A DNA stretch of 64,000 nucleotides from UBA6016 sp041915365 (GTDB lineage: Bacteria; Campylobacterota; Campylobacteria; Campylobacterales; UBA6016): assembly GCA_041915365.1 (NCBI GenBank), contig JAYSBP010000003.1, positions 96,408 through 160,407 of the forward strand. The letters are read 5' to 3'. The translations under genes and the position numbers were made by a program. A model generated the notes under the pieces. It was given only the letters and a program-made list of their open reading frames with translations, did not search any database and was not told the origin of the DNA. Below, piece by piece: positions 52,775 to 60,773 of the stretch (the first letter of the stretch is position 1; every line of letters begins with the position of its first letter).

Positions 52775-54166
52775 ATGAACGCAAAAATAGTCAAAGTGCA
52801 ATTTGCGGCCATGGGGGCGGTCGGAGTGATTTTTGCCATTTATGCGGCAACACAGGCGCAAAACCTTATCCCCGTATCTATCCTAGCCGCCTTGTTTTTC
52901 ATAGGGCTAGCATTGTTTGGCATGCTAAACTCCTCGCCAAGCTCCAAACTAACAACGGATGCCCTAAGAGTTTGCAATGCGGTATCGGACGGGTTTTTGG
53001 AAGATAGAATCACCAATATCAAAGACAAAGGACAGATGGGTCAGCTATGTTGGAGTATCAACAATATGCTAGACCAACTCGAAGCTTTCATGAGGGAGGT
53101 TGATACGGCCGTAGAATACGCCAACAACTCAAAATTCTTTAGGCCTGCGCTTTCAAAAGGGCTAAAAGGGCTTTTTGCAACCAACATGGAAGATATAAAC
53201 AAAGTCATAGGCTCAATGAAGGAAAACCACGAATTTCACAAAAGAAACGCCCTGATTAGCTCACTTTCAAAACTAAGCTCAAACAGCCTCAACAAAAATC
53301 TATCAGGAATGCAAGACGACCTCAGCAGAAATACGAGCATGATACAGGGTATCTCGAAAGACGCCGACGGGATAAGCACAGAGTCGAGTGTAGGGATGGA
53401 AAATATCAAAACAATAACGAACGATATGGGTCAGTTAATACAATCCGTATCAAAAACCGACGAAGCAATCAACAACTTCTCGCATAGAATCGGAGAGGTA
53501 TCAAACGTCGTGGGTATCATCAAAGATATTGCGGAACAAACCAATCTACTGGCTCTAAATGCGGCGATAGAGGCGGCAAGAGCCGGTGAGCACGGCAGAG
53601 GTTTTGCCGTCGTGGCTGACGAAGTACGAAAACTAGCAGAAAAAACGCAAAAAGCAACATCTGAAATCACATCAAGTATCGCCGTCATCAAACAAGAGAT
53701 GTCAGACATCATAGATGACTCAAACACGATAGCCGAACTATCAGATGCATCAAATAATAAAGTAATGTCATTTGTCGAAATCTTCTCAAAAATAAAAGAG
53801 GAGTCCGGCCGTCTGTCAATGTCTTCAAAGATTATGGAGAAGCAAATATTTATGGCTCTGGCGAAAATAGAGCATATCATCTTCAAATATGACACTTACG
53901 GCTTCATAATACAAGGCAACATAAACAAAGAGATACCGTCAGATACACAGTGCAAACTAGGTATCAGAATAGCAGACAAACAAGACGTCTCAGCAGAGCT
54001 GAGGGAAAATCACAAACTTCTACACGAAAGCATAGTCCACGCTCTTGACTGCATAAAAGAAGATGGCTATTACAACAAATCAGAAAGCATTTACGAATAC
54101 TATGTCGATATGGAAACATACTGCGATAAAATGTTTGCCGCAATGGACAAATCACTCACCGCCTAG
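52775..54166 (+). CDS. methyl-accepting chemoreceptor with C-terminal CZB zinc domain
   Basis: 463 residues from the ATG behind AAAGAGG. Two membrane helices (7-24 and 32-50) with almost no periplasmic loop, HAMP-like region, then the signalling tip (KDIAEQTNLLALNAAIEAARAGEHG is its core, residues about 265-290). The C-terminus is a CZB domain: H in AKIEHIIF, CKLG, and HKLLH, matching the H, C-x-L-G and HxxxH zinc ligands. Sensing is therefore expected in the cytoplasm (zinc or hypochlorous acid in studied CZB proteins). It is the third gene of the signalling set. Confidence 0.9.
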   Translation: MNAKIVKVQFAAMGAVGVIFAIYAATQAQNLIPVSILAALFFIGLALFGMLNSSPSSKLTTDALRVCNAVSDGFLEDRITNIKDKGQMGQLCWSINNMLDQLEAFMREVDTAVEYANNSKFFRPALSKGLKGLFATNMEDINKVIGSMKENHEFHKRNALISSLSKLSSNSLNKNLSGMQDDLSRNTSMIQGISKDADGISTESSVGMENIKTITNDMGQLIQSVSKTDEAINNFSHRIGEVSNVVGIIKDIAEQTNLLALNAAIEAARAGEHGRGFAVVADEVRKLAEKTQKATSEITSSIAVIKQEMSDIIDDSNTIAELSDASNNKVMSFVEIFSKIKEESGRLSMSSKIMEKQIFMALAKIEHIIFKYDTYGFIIQGNINKEIPSDTQCKLGIRIADKQDVSAELRENHKLLHESIVHALDCIKEDGYYNKSESIYEYYVDMETYCDKMFAAMDKSLTA

Positions 54167-54175
54167 CTACCAAAA

Positions 54176-54203
54176 GACCGCGTCTATGGCGGTCCCTCTT
54201 TTA
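54176..54203 (+). terminator. terminator after the chemoreceptor gene
   Basis: GACCGC-(7-base loop)-GCGGTC stem followed by CCTCTTTTA, 10 bases after the stop. Confidence 0.75.
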
Positions 54204-54247
54204 CAATAATATTATTTTTTGTTCACACATTCTTTATATTTAAGCCT

Positions 54248-54253
54248 TATAAT
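54248..54253 (+). promoter_or_regulatory. -10 box upstream of the rhodanese gene
   Basis: Perfect TATAAT 35 bases before the ATG, in a very A/T-rich gap. Confidence 0.5.
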
Positions 54254-54288
54254 ACATCACTATAAAAATTATAATTGAGATTAGTGAT

Positions 54289-54696
54289 ATGAAAAAGCAG
54301 ATTTTTTTACTTTCAATACTTGTATCATTGGCTTTTGGTTTTAAAGACGTTGAGAGCGATGAAGTTTCTATGATGGCAGCTTCGCAGGACGTAGTCGTTG
54401 TGGACGTAAGGACAAAAGAGGAGTGGATCGAGAGCGGAGTAATCCAAAACTCCATACTCATAACTTATTTTGACGCTCAAGCTAGGCCGCTAAAAGATGA
54501 CTTCATCAAAAAACTGCAAGGATACACAAAAGGCGACAAAACAAAACCCGTACTACTTGTTTGCAGAACAGGCTTTAGAAGCAAGCTGGTATCCGGAATT
54601 CTCGAGCGAGAAGGGTATAAAAACGTATATAACTACAAATACGGAATGGTTAACTGGCTTTCAGAGAGAAGAGCCACCGTAAAACCAAAAATATAG
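54289..54696 (+). CDS. periplasmic rhodanese-like sulfurtransferase
   Basis: 135 residues with a signal peptide (KKQIFLLSILVSLAFG) and one rhodanese domain: VVVVDVRTKEEWIESGVI, and active-site C92 in VCRTGFRS, closing with GMVNWL. Export and an intact cysteine loop suggest sulfur transfer or detoxification in the periplasm. Monocistronic by context: own -10 box, and the next gene is convergent. Confidence 0.88.
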   Translation: MKKQIFLLSILVSLAFGFKDVESDEVSMMAASQDVVVVDVRTKEEWIESGVIQNSILITYFDAQARPLKDDFIKKLQGYTKGDKTKPVLLVCRTGFRSKLVSGILEREGYKNVYNYKYGMVNWLSERRATVKPKI

Positions 54697-54702
54697 TATT
54701 TG

Positions 54703-55509
54703 TTAACTAAGGGCTATTAGGGAGACTGCCATAACGGCCATTCCGGCCGTGACGCCCAGTATCGCTAAATGCTCATTTCCATACACACTACTTGCCGGTA
54801 ACAACTCGTCTAGGCATACGTACACCATGATTCCGGCTACGCCAGCCATACAAACACCTATAAAACTCCCGCCGACAAGCATCGCCGACAAAATGAAAAA
54901 ACCGATAAGTCCGCCAAGTGGCTCAGCAAAACCAGAAGCAAAAGAAAGCCAAAATGCCTTCGAGCGGCTCTTTGTGGCCATATAAATTGGGAGTGCGACC
55001 GCAATACCCTCTGGGATATTGTGTATCGCTATTGCTGTTGCCACCACAATACCCGCATTAGGCTCAGACAAAGCAAACAAAAAAGTCGCAAACCCCTCAG
55101 GAAAATTGTGAATAGATATGGCAACTGCGGTGAAAATCCCTGTTTTTTTGAGAAAGGCCGCATTTTTGGCATCTATCGCCCTATTGTCGTGCAATTCATG
55201 TGGATTTATCTCGTTTGGCACGAGCTTGTCAATAAGGGCACTTATCCCTATTCCCACGAAAAATGCAAAAACCCCCAATATCTGAGCCTCTTTGTGAGAA
55301 GAGCTTTTGGCAAGCTCGATTATTGCAGACGGAAGTATCTCCATAAAAGATACATACAGCATTACGCCTGCCGAAAAGCCAAGCCCGATGGACAAAAATA
55401 CTTTCGATGGATTTTTAATCGTAAGAATAATGAGAGCCCCTAAGCCAGTGGAGAGACCGGCTAGAAGCGTAAGAGAAAATGCCCACAAGAGCTCTGCATT
55501 GGTGAACAT
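54703..55509 (-). CDS. zupT: ZIP-family zinc/divalent metal transporter ZupT
   Basis: 268 residues with about eight membrane helices. Metal-path motifs HNFPEGFATF in helix 4 and HNIPEGIAVALP in helix 5. The short His-poor loop between helices 3 and 4 (NEINPHELHDNRA) fits ZupT. It imports zinc and other divalent metals. It ends convergently with the rhodanese gene and is followed upstream by the desulforubrerythrin gene on the same strand, 8 bases away. Confidence 0.92.
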   Translation of the reverse strand: MFTNAELLWAFSLTLLAGLSTGLGALIILTIKNPSKVFLSIGLGFSAGVMLYVSFMEILPSAIIELAKSSSHKEAQILGVFAFFVGIGISALIDKLVPNEINPHELHDNRAIDAKNAAFLKKTGIFTAVAISIHNFPEGFATFLFALSEPNAGIVVATAIAIHNIPEGIAVALPIYMATKSRSKAFWLSFASGFAEPLGGLIGFFILSAMLVGGSFIGVCMAGVAGIMVYVCLDELLPASSVYGNEHLAILGVTAGMAVMAVSLIALS

Positions 55510-55517
55510 TTATATAG

Positions 55518-56168
55518 CTATATACCTAGGCTTTCTCTTTTGAAGTACTCTTTTGGAACTTTGCAAAGAGGGCACGCACCTGGTGCTTTTTTACCCCTAT
55601 GGATGTGTCCGCATACTTCGCAAACCCAAATTTCTTCGTTCTCATCAGAGAAAAAGCCATCTTCTTTCATTGCATCTTGAAGCGCTTTATATTCTCTTTC
55701 ATGTTCAACTTCTACTTTTGCGATAGCGTTAAATAGACGTGCTAGCTCTTTGTGTCCCTCGGCTTCAGCAATAGCGGCAAATTCAGGATACATAGTCGTA
55801 TGCTCGTAGTTTTCCCCAGCCATTGCGCTATCAAGATTTTTTAGAGTTATCTCTGTTTCAGCTCCGTCAACTAGCTTATGATACGCTTTGAATTCAGCTC
55901 TTGCATGCCATTTTTCATTCTCGGCAGCCTCTCTAAAATGTCTTGCGACAGCGTGCCAACCCTCCTCTTCGGCTATATCAGCAAAAAGGTCATATTTGTT
56001 TCTCGCTTGAGATTCACCGGCAAAAGCTTTCATAAGGTTTACGGCTGTCAAATCTTTTGTAATGCACTCCATAGGCTCACCGCAACATACTAGCTTGCCG
56101 CCGCCAACGTTTTGCACCTCTACCTCATTGCCGCATTTATTACATTTGTATGATTCGTATTTTCTCAT
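55518..56168 (-). CDS. rrc: desulforubrerythrin (Rrc/DRbr)
   Basis: 216 residues from the ATG behind AAAGGGGA. Three modules: desulforedoxin-type iron centre (C9, C12, C28, C29), rubrerythrin di-iron four-helix bundle (about 35-175, with AFAGESQARNKYD, WHAVARHFREAAENEKWH and KVEVEHEREY), and rubredoxin (C183, C186, C199, C202). This order is that of the C. jejuni Rrc/desulforubrerythrin protein, which scavenges hydrogen peroxide. It lies 10 bases after a PerR-like regulator gene. Confidence 0.95.
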   Translation of the reverse strand: MRKYESYKCNKCGNEVEVQNVGGGKLVCCGEPMECITKDLTAVNLMKAFAGESQARNKYDLFADIAEEEGWHAVARHFREAAENEKWHARAEFKAYHKLVDGAETEITLKNLDSAMAGENYEHTTMYPEFAAIAEAEGHKELARLFNAIAKVEVEHEREYKALQDAMKEDGFFSDENEEIWVCEVCGHIHRGKKAPGACPLCKVPKEYFKRESLGI

Positions 56169-56178
56169 TGCTTCCCCT

Positions 56179-56610
56179 TTAATTAATTGAAGTTTTACGT
56201 GCGTTTGCACACCTTTTGCATATTCCATATATATTCACCGCAACAAACGATGGTTCAAAAGAAGAACACTTTGCACTCTCTTTCATAGCTGCCAAAACAC
56301 CGCTTTCTATATTCTCATCCTCGACACAGCCGCAAACCTTGCAGACTAGATGGGCGTGCGTATACTTTGTTATCTCGTAAACATTTTTTTGGTTATTGAG
56401 CGCCACTTTTGATATAACCCCTTCGTTTGATAGTTGTTCTAGATTTAGATATATAGTATTTAGGGATATATTTGGAGAGACCTCCTTCATCTTATCTCTC
56501 AAATTGTCCAAATCTATATGTCCGTGCTCCTCTATCGTTTTGAGCATTACCGCCCGTTGCTCGGTGGCCTTTAGCCCCTTTTGTTTTAGTAGTGTCTTAA
56601 AAGTTTCCAT
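56179..56610 (-). CDS. Fur-family regulator, PerR-like
   Basis: 143 residues from ATG 56610; upstream codons in the frame lack support. Winged-helix part (LKATEQRAVMLKTIEEHGH, ISLNTIYLNLEQL) and metal part with H85/H87 and the structural zinc cysteines C90, C93, C131 and C134. Co-transcription with the peroxide-scavenging rrc gene suggests a peroxide sensor; Fur-type iron response cannot be ruled out. The start has a poor ribosome-binding site. Confidence 0.82.
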   Translation of the reverse strand: METFKTLLKQKGLKATEQRAVMLKTIEEHGHIDLDNLRDKMKEVSPNISLNTIYLNLEQLSNEGVISKVALNNQKNVYEITKYTHAHLVCKVCGCVEDENIESGVLAAMKESAKCSSFEPSFVAVNIYGICKRCANARKTSIN

Positions 56611-56764
56611 GAGCGAAATTATATCACAAAAAATTTTTAGATAGTAAAAATTCCTAAAATAAATTATCTTTAAAAAATAAAGTTCCATTTTTTACAAATA
56701 GGGAATATTTTTTTAACGGTTTAGTTTTATGATATGCTAAATTTCCAAATATAGGGTAACGGCT

Positions 56765-57169
56765 ATGGATAAAATAACAAAGTCCGCACTTGTTTTATGC
56801 GTTTTGATTTCGGCGGATTTTGCGGCTACCGATAGTGATTTCTTTGATAAAAACGATGCAAGAAAAAGTAGTTTTGAGAAAAAACTATATTATGGTCTCG
56901 AAAAAACAGAGGGGCTAACGCCACAACAAAAAGAGTCCATAAATCAAGTATTGAAGGAATTTCAAGCCCAAAAAGACAAACAAAGCGCCCAAAATGTAAA
57001 AAAATTCCAATCAGACGATATAAGGCAAGAATCAATTAGAGCCATAGCCGCCGAGAGCAGCAAATCCGATACGAATGCCAAAGCTTCACTGCTAAGCGGC
57101 ATTCACAAAGTCCTGACACCCAAGCAACGAGAGCAGTTCATAAAAAAATTCCAAGGAATGATAGATTGA
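56765..57169 (+). CDS. Spy/CpxP-like periplasmic protein (LTxxQ family)
   Basis: 134 residues. Signal peptide to about residue 20 (SALVLCVLISADFAA), then a helical domain with two LTxxQ motifs: LTPQQ at 51-55 and LTPKQ at 117-121. In E. coli CpxP and Spy are envelope-stress chaperones or sensors acting with CpxA. Placement as the first gene before a regulator-kinase pair supports an accessory sensor role. Divergent from the PerR-like gene. Confidence 0.75.
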   Translation: MDKITKSALVLCVLISADFAATDSDFFDKNDARKSSFEKKLYYGLEKTEGLTPQQKESINQVLKEFQAQKDKQSAQNVKKFQSDDIRQESIRAIAAESSKSDTNAKASLLSGIHKVLTPKQREQFIKKFQGMID

Positions 57170-57834
57170 GCAAAATATTACTTATTGAAGATGACAAAGA
57201 GATAGGCGAACTCCTGAGCGAGCATCTTAGCGGCTACGGTATGACTGTTGTGTGCGCCGAAAAACCATCGGATGCTTTTGACGCATTAAAAAGTGGTGAT
57301 TTCGACCTTGTAGTACTAGACCTTATGCTCCCAGAGATGAATGGGTTTGAGGTGTGCAAAAAAATAAAAGCCGAGTATGACCTACCGATAATCATCTCCT
57401 CGGCAAGAGGCAATACGAGCGATAAAGTTCTAGGCTTAGACCTAGGCGCAGACGATTACCTAACAAAAGGGTATGAGCCTATTGAACTTGTAAAAAGAAT
57501 AGAAGCCGTATTAAGACGCTACAAAAAAGCTGAAAAGGAAGGCGTGGCTGAATTTACCGTCGATGAGCGTGCCATGACTATCAAATTCAGAGGTGAGTCG
57601 CTGGCCCTGACAAACTCAGAGTACGAGCTTATGAGACTATTTTTGAACTCGAAAGGCAAGGCGTTAAACAGAGATGATATAGCAAATGCAATAGAGTTTT
57701 TGAACTGGGATTCTACAAGCAGAAACGTTGACGTACTGGTAAGCAAGCTAAGAGCAAAACTAGGCGACGACCCGAAAAATCCAAAATACATCAAGTCGGT
57801 ATGGGGACACGGCTATAAATTTATAGGCCAATGA
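57166..57834 (+). CDS. OmpR-family response regulator (CpxR-like by context)
   Basis: 222 residues; receiver domain with D52 (VVLDLMLPEMNG) and the switch lysine region DYLTKGYEP, where Lys-Gly-Tyr replaces the usual Lys-Pro-Phe/Tyr. Winged-helix domain ends VWGHGYKFIGQ. TTG start overlapping the previous stop (TTGA). Partner of the kinase that overlaps its end by 4 bases. Confidence 0.88.
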   Translation: MSKILLIEDDKEIGELLSEHLSGYGMTVVCAEKPSDAFDALKSGDFDLVVLDLMLPEMNGFEVCKKIKAEYDLPIIISSARGNTSDKVLGLDLGADDYLTKGYEPIELVKRIEAVLRRYKKAEKEGVAEFTVDERAMTIKFRGESLALTNSEYELMRLFLNSKGKALNRDDIANAIEFLNWDSTSRNVDVLVSKLRAKLGDDPKNPKYIKSVWGHGYKFIGQ

Positions 57835-59093
57835 ACCAAAACTCACTTTTTGCCAAAGTCACATTGCTGTTTTTGACGGCAATATTTTTTCTCTCATTCA
57901 TAGCCTACGACGTTATCAAGCAAAACGCCGTACGGCTGGAGACCCTCACCACAAAACGCTACATACAGCTAGCCTCGGCAATCAAAAAAAATATACTTGA
58001 AGAAGACATTGAGGAGCTGGAAAGGGAGCTAAAAAGCAATTCTTTGGAGCTACTTTGCCTTTCAGAGCAATGCGACGTCAATCTCACCTCCATGCAGCTC
58101 GTAGGCGCAGTAACTAGAAACTTCGACACCGTAGAAATATACAAAGACGATGAAAGCCACACATTCATACGCATCGGCGTATTGGGTCGTCAGCTAGTCA
58201 TCAAGGATAATCTTCTAAGACAAGGATTTTTTGAAAGACACGGAGTATTGCTCCTATTTACGGGAGCTATAGTCTCAAACGTCCTTTTGTATCTTGTCGT
58301 TATGAATCTTTTTTCGCCGATTAGAAGACTCAAAGCAAAGATGGAGGAATTTGGGCAAGGGGACTTATCGGCCAGAGCAAGGGTTGGCGACGAGGGAGAG
58401 ATAGGGGAGCTTGCCACGCAGTTTAACTCCGTAGCCGACAAGATGGAGAGGCTACTAAAAGACAAAGAGGAACTGCTGGCCGACAAAGAGGAGCTGCTGG
58501 CGAATATAAGCCACGAACTTCGCACCCCTATTATGAAAATCAAACTAGCGCTTGGGTTTGTGGAGGCTAGCAAATACAAAGATAGTATCCAAAGAGCCAT
58601 AGAGTCGATGGACAGTCTAACGACGATGCTGCTCCAAAACGAGGAGATGAGCTTTTCAACCCTCAAAATAGAAAGTCAAAGCGTGGTAGAGCTTTATAAA
58701 AAAACGGTTGCTTCTATGGCCGACAACGCCGAATGTGTAGATGTCGGAAGCGAAGATTTTGAAATTGCGGTGGATACGAGATACTTCACAATGGCACTAA
58801 AAAATCTACTTGAAAACGCAATCAAATACTCGCCCGATAAAACAGCTATGTTTGAGGCAAAAGACGGTGTGGTATCAGTGCTAAACAAAGGCGAAAAACT
58901 CCAAAAAGATATATCCTACTATCTTGGCGCATTCACAAAAGGCGATGAGGCGAGACTATCGGGCGGATACGGGCTTGGATTGTCAATAGTCTCAAAAATC
59001 GTCAGAAAACATGGCCTAGAGCTTGACTACTCATATGACGAAGAGTTTGGATTAAACCGCTTTTTTATAGACTTTAACAAAAAGAACGCTTGA
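57831..59093 (+). CDS. sensor histidine kinase (CpxA-like by context)
   Basis: 420 residues: helix 1 (7-26), about 110 periplasmic residues with a close Cys pair (C76, C81), helix 2 (137-160), HAMP (about 158-212), phosphoacceptor H228 in NISHELRTPI, and HATPase with N box (NLLENAIKYS) and G2 (GYGLGLSI). The G1 motif is weak (GVVSVLNKGEKL lacks the usual D-x-G-x-G), which may lower activity. A tandem heptad duplication lies just before the His. Starts by ATGA overlap. Confidence 0.85.
   Translation: MNQNSLFAKVTLLFLTAIFFLSFIAYDVIKQNAVRLETLTTKRYIQLASAIKKNILEEDIEELERELKSNSLELLCLSEQCDVNLTSMQLVGAVTRNFDTVEIYKDDESHTFIRIGVLGRQLVIKDNLLRQGFFERHGVLLLFTGAIVSNVLLYLVVMNLFSPIRRLKAKMEEFGQGDLSARARVGDEGEIGELATQFNSVADKMERLLKDKEELLADKEELLANISHELRTPIMKIKLALGFVEASKYKDSIQRAIESMDSLTTMLLQNEEMSFSTLKIESQSVVELYKKTVASMADNAECVDVGSEDFEIAVDTRYFTMALKNLLENAIKYSPDKTAMFEAKDGVVSVLNKGEKLQKDISYYLGAFTKGDEARLSGGYGLGLSIVSKIVRKHGLELDYSYDEEFGLNRFFIDFNKKNA
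58461..58502 (+). repeat. 21-bp tandem duplication in the kinase coiled coil
   Basis: Two adjacent 21-base copies differing at two positions encode DKEELLA twice, between HAMP and the phosphoacceptor helix. The unit is exactly seven residues, so coiled-coil register is kept. Confidence 0.9.
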
Positions 59094-59200
59094 TGGAAAC
59101 AATAGCAACAGAGATTGGAGCACTACTTTTCGTGGGGCTATGCCTGTATCTATTTGTCAGATTTGTCGAGCTTCGCAAAAAAAGGGATAGCGGTGAGTAA
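59093..59200 (+). CDS. 35-residue single-helix membrane peptide
   Basis: ATG overlaps the kinase stop (TGATG) and its own stop overlaps the rdgB GTG start. The product is one hydrophobic helix (IGALLFVGLCLYLFVRFVE) with a short basic tail LRKKRDSGE. Function is unknown; position between the kinase and rdgB in a coupled chain argues that it is translated. It could tune the kinase, as other small membrane peptides do, but that is inference. Confidence 0.6.
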   Translation: METIATEIGALLFVGLCLYLFVRFVELRKKRDSGE

Positions 59201-59789
59201 AAAAATAGTGCTGGCGACCTCTAATAAGGGCAAAGTCGTAGAAATTAAAAATATGATGGACGGCTACGAGGTCATAAACTACACAGACATTATTCCGGCT
59301 TTTCACATAGAAGAAGATGGCGAAACCTTCAAGGATAATGCAATCATCAAGGCAAAAGCAGTGTTTGAGGCGCTAAATGACAATGAGGCAATAGTGCTCT
59401 CAGACGATAGCGGAATATGCGTAGACGTGCTAGACGGCGCACCGGGAATATACAGCGCTAGATATGCCGGCATCGGCGCAAGTGACAAAGACAACCTAGA
59501 AAAGCTTGTCACCTCTATCAAAGAAGCCGGTTTTGAAAGCTCACCCGCACATTATACGGCGGCGATAGCCATAGCCACAAAAGACGGTGTATTTACGGTA
59601 CACGGTCATATGTATGGCACGGCCATCACTACACCTAGGGGCGACAAAGGATTTGGTTACGACCCGATGTTCATCCCTGAGGGCTTTGAGAATACGCTGG
59701 GTGAACTAGACGATGATATAAAAAACAAGATTTCACATAGAGGTAGGGCACTGGAGCTTGCCAAAATGCTCATAGGCACACTACCTTGA
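59193..59789 (+). CDS. rdgB: XTP/dITP diphosphatase RdgB
   Basis: House-cleaning enzyme that removes deaminated purine nucleotides. 198 residues from GTG 59193, with AGGG 8 bases upstream and the usual opening KKIVLATSNKGK. Motifs: SDDSGICVDVLDGAPGIYSA, PRGDKGFGYDPMFIPEG and the terminal KISHRGRAL. Coupled to the membrane peptide before it and to the asparaginase-like gene after it (TTGA). Confidence 0.95.
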   Translation: MSKKIVLATSNKGKVVEIKNMMDGYEVINYTDIIPAFHIEEDGETFKDNAIIKAKAVFEALNDNEAIVLSDDSGICVDVLDGAPGIYSARYAGIGASDKDNLEKLVTSIKEAGFESSPAHYTAAIAIATKDGVFTVHGHMYGTAITTPRGDKGFGYDPMFIPEGFENTLGELDDDIKNKISHRGRALELAKMLIGTLP

Positions 59790-60277
59790 ATATTCTCATC
59801 ATATCCACGGGCGGCACAATAAACAAGCTTTATAATGAGTTAACAGGTGAACTAGAAATAGGCCAGAGTGTCGCTGAGAATATCTACTCATTAGCAAGAG
59901 GAAACCTGAGCGTAAAAGAGATTTCCATTATCGGCAAAGACTCTCTTGATATGACGGACGAGGACAGAGTGCTACTTGCCGACACCGTAAAAGAGGCGGA
60001 TGAGGAGAGTGTCATAATCCTGCACGGTACCGATACGATGGGCAAGTCCGCCAAAGTTTTGAGTGAAAGCGTCAAAGATAAAAAAGTCGTATTTGTCGGA
60101 GCGATGAAGCCTTACTCAATAGAAAAAGATGAAGCGATATTTAACTTTGCGTGCGCAGTCGGTTTTCTGAGGGCTAAACCACAAAACGGCATATATATCT
60201 CGATGCACTCGCTTGTCCTACCACACGAACAAATATACAAAGACAAAAGTGTCGGCATTTTCAAACCCCTTAAATAA
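59786..60277 (+). CDS. asparaginase N-terminal-domain protein (single domain)
   Basis: 163 residues, TTG start. Both catalytic threonine loops of the type I/II asparaginase fold are present: ISTGGTINK and ILHGTDTMGKSA with VFVGAMKPYS. The C-terminal domain of normal, roughly 330-residue enzymes is absent, and the frame ends naturally. Asparaginases form the active site at a domain and subunit interface, so true asparaginase activity is uncertain. Confidence 0.8.
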   Translation: MNILIISTGGTINKLYNELTGELEIGQSVAENIYSLARGNLSVKEISIIGKDSLDMTDEDRVLLADTVKEADEESVIILHGTDTMGKSAKVLSESVKDKKVVFVGAMKPYSIEKDEAIFNFACAVGFLRAKPQNGIYISMHSLVLPHEQIYKDKSVGIFKPLK

Positions 60278-60298
60278 TACTTAATTTAATTAATTTTT

Positions 60299-60318
60299 AA
60301 GCTTATCTACATTACAAT
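60299..60318 (+). promoter_or_regulatory. rplM-rpsI promoter
   Basis: TTTTAAGCTT (ending about 60305) followed by TACAAT at 60313-60318, 30 bases before the rplM ATG. The upstream element resembles the Campylobacter TTTAAGTnTT consensus. Confidence 0.5.
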
Positions 60319-60347
60319 TCCGGCTCACTTATAAAAAAGGACGCTTT

Positions 60348-60773
60348 ATGAAAACCACTCACATGGTAAATTCTAGCGAAGTCAAAAGAGATTGGATACT
60401 AATCGACGCTTCTTCTAAACCTTTCGGTAGAATAGTAACTGAAATAGCTACTATCCTTAGAGGCAAACACAAGCCGTCATTTACTCCAAATGTCGATTGC
60501 GGCGACTATGTAGTCGTTATAAACGCTAAAGATGTTATCTTCACAGGTACAAACAAAAAAGAACAAAAAGTTTATCACAGACATACAGGATACTTTGGTG
60601 GCGTAAAAAGCGAAAAGCTTGGCGAACTAATGGAAAAAAACCCTGAAAAACTATTTAAACTTGCGACAAGAGGCATGCTTCCAAAGACTACTCTTGGTAG
60701 AGCGATGCTAAAAAAACTAAAAGTGTACGAAGGTGCAGAGCATCCTCATACAGCACAACTAAAGGCTAACTAA
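60348..60773 (+). CDS. rplM: 50S ribosomal protein L13
   Basis: 141 residues. Motifs RDWILIDASSKPFGRIVTEIA, LRGKHKPSFTPNVDCGDYVVV, and the C-terminal RGMLPKTTLGRAMLKKLKVY. Overlaps rpsI by one base. Confidence 0.98.
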   Translation: MKTTHMVNSSEVKRDWILIDASSKPFGRIVTEIATILRGKHKPSFTPNVDCGDYVVVINAKDVIFTGTNKKEQKVYHRHTGYFGGVKSEKLGELMEKNPEKLFKLATRGMLPKTTLGRAMLKKLKVYEGAEHPHTAQLKAN

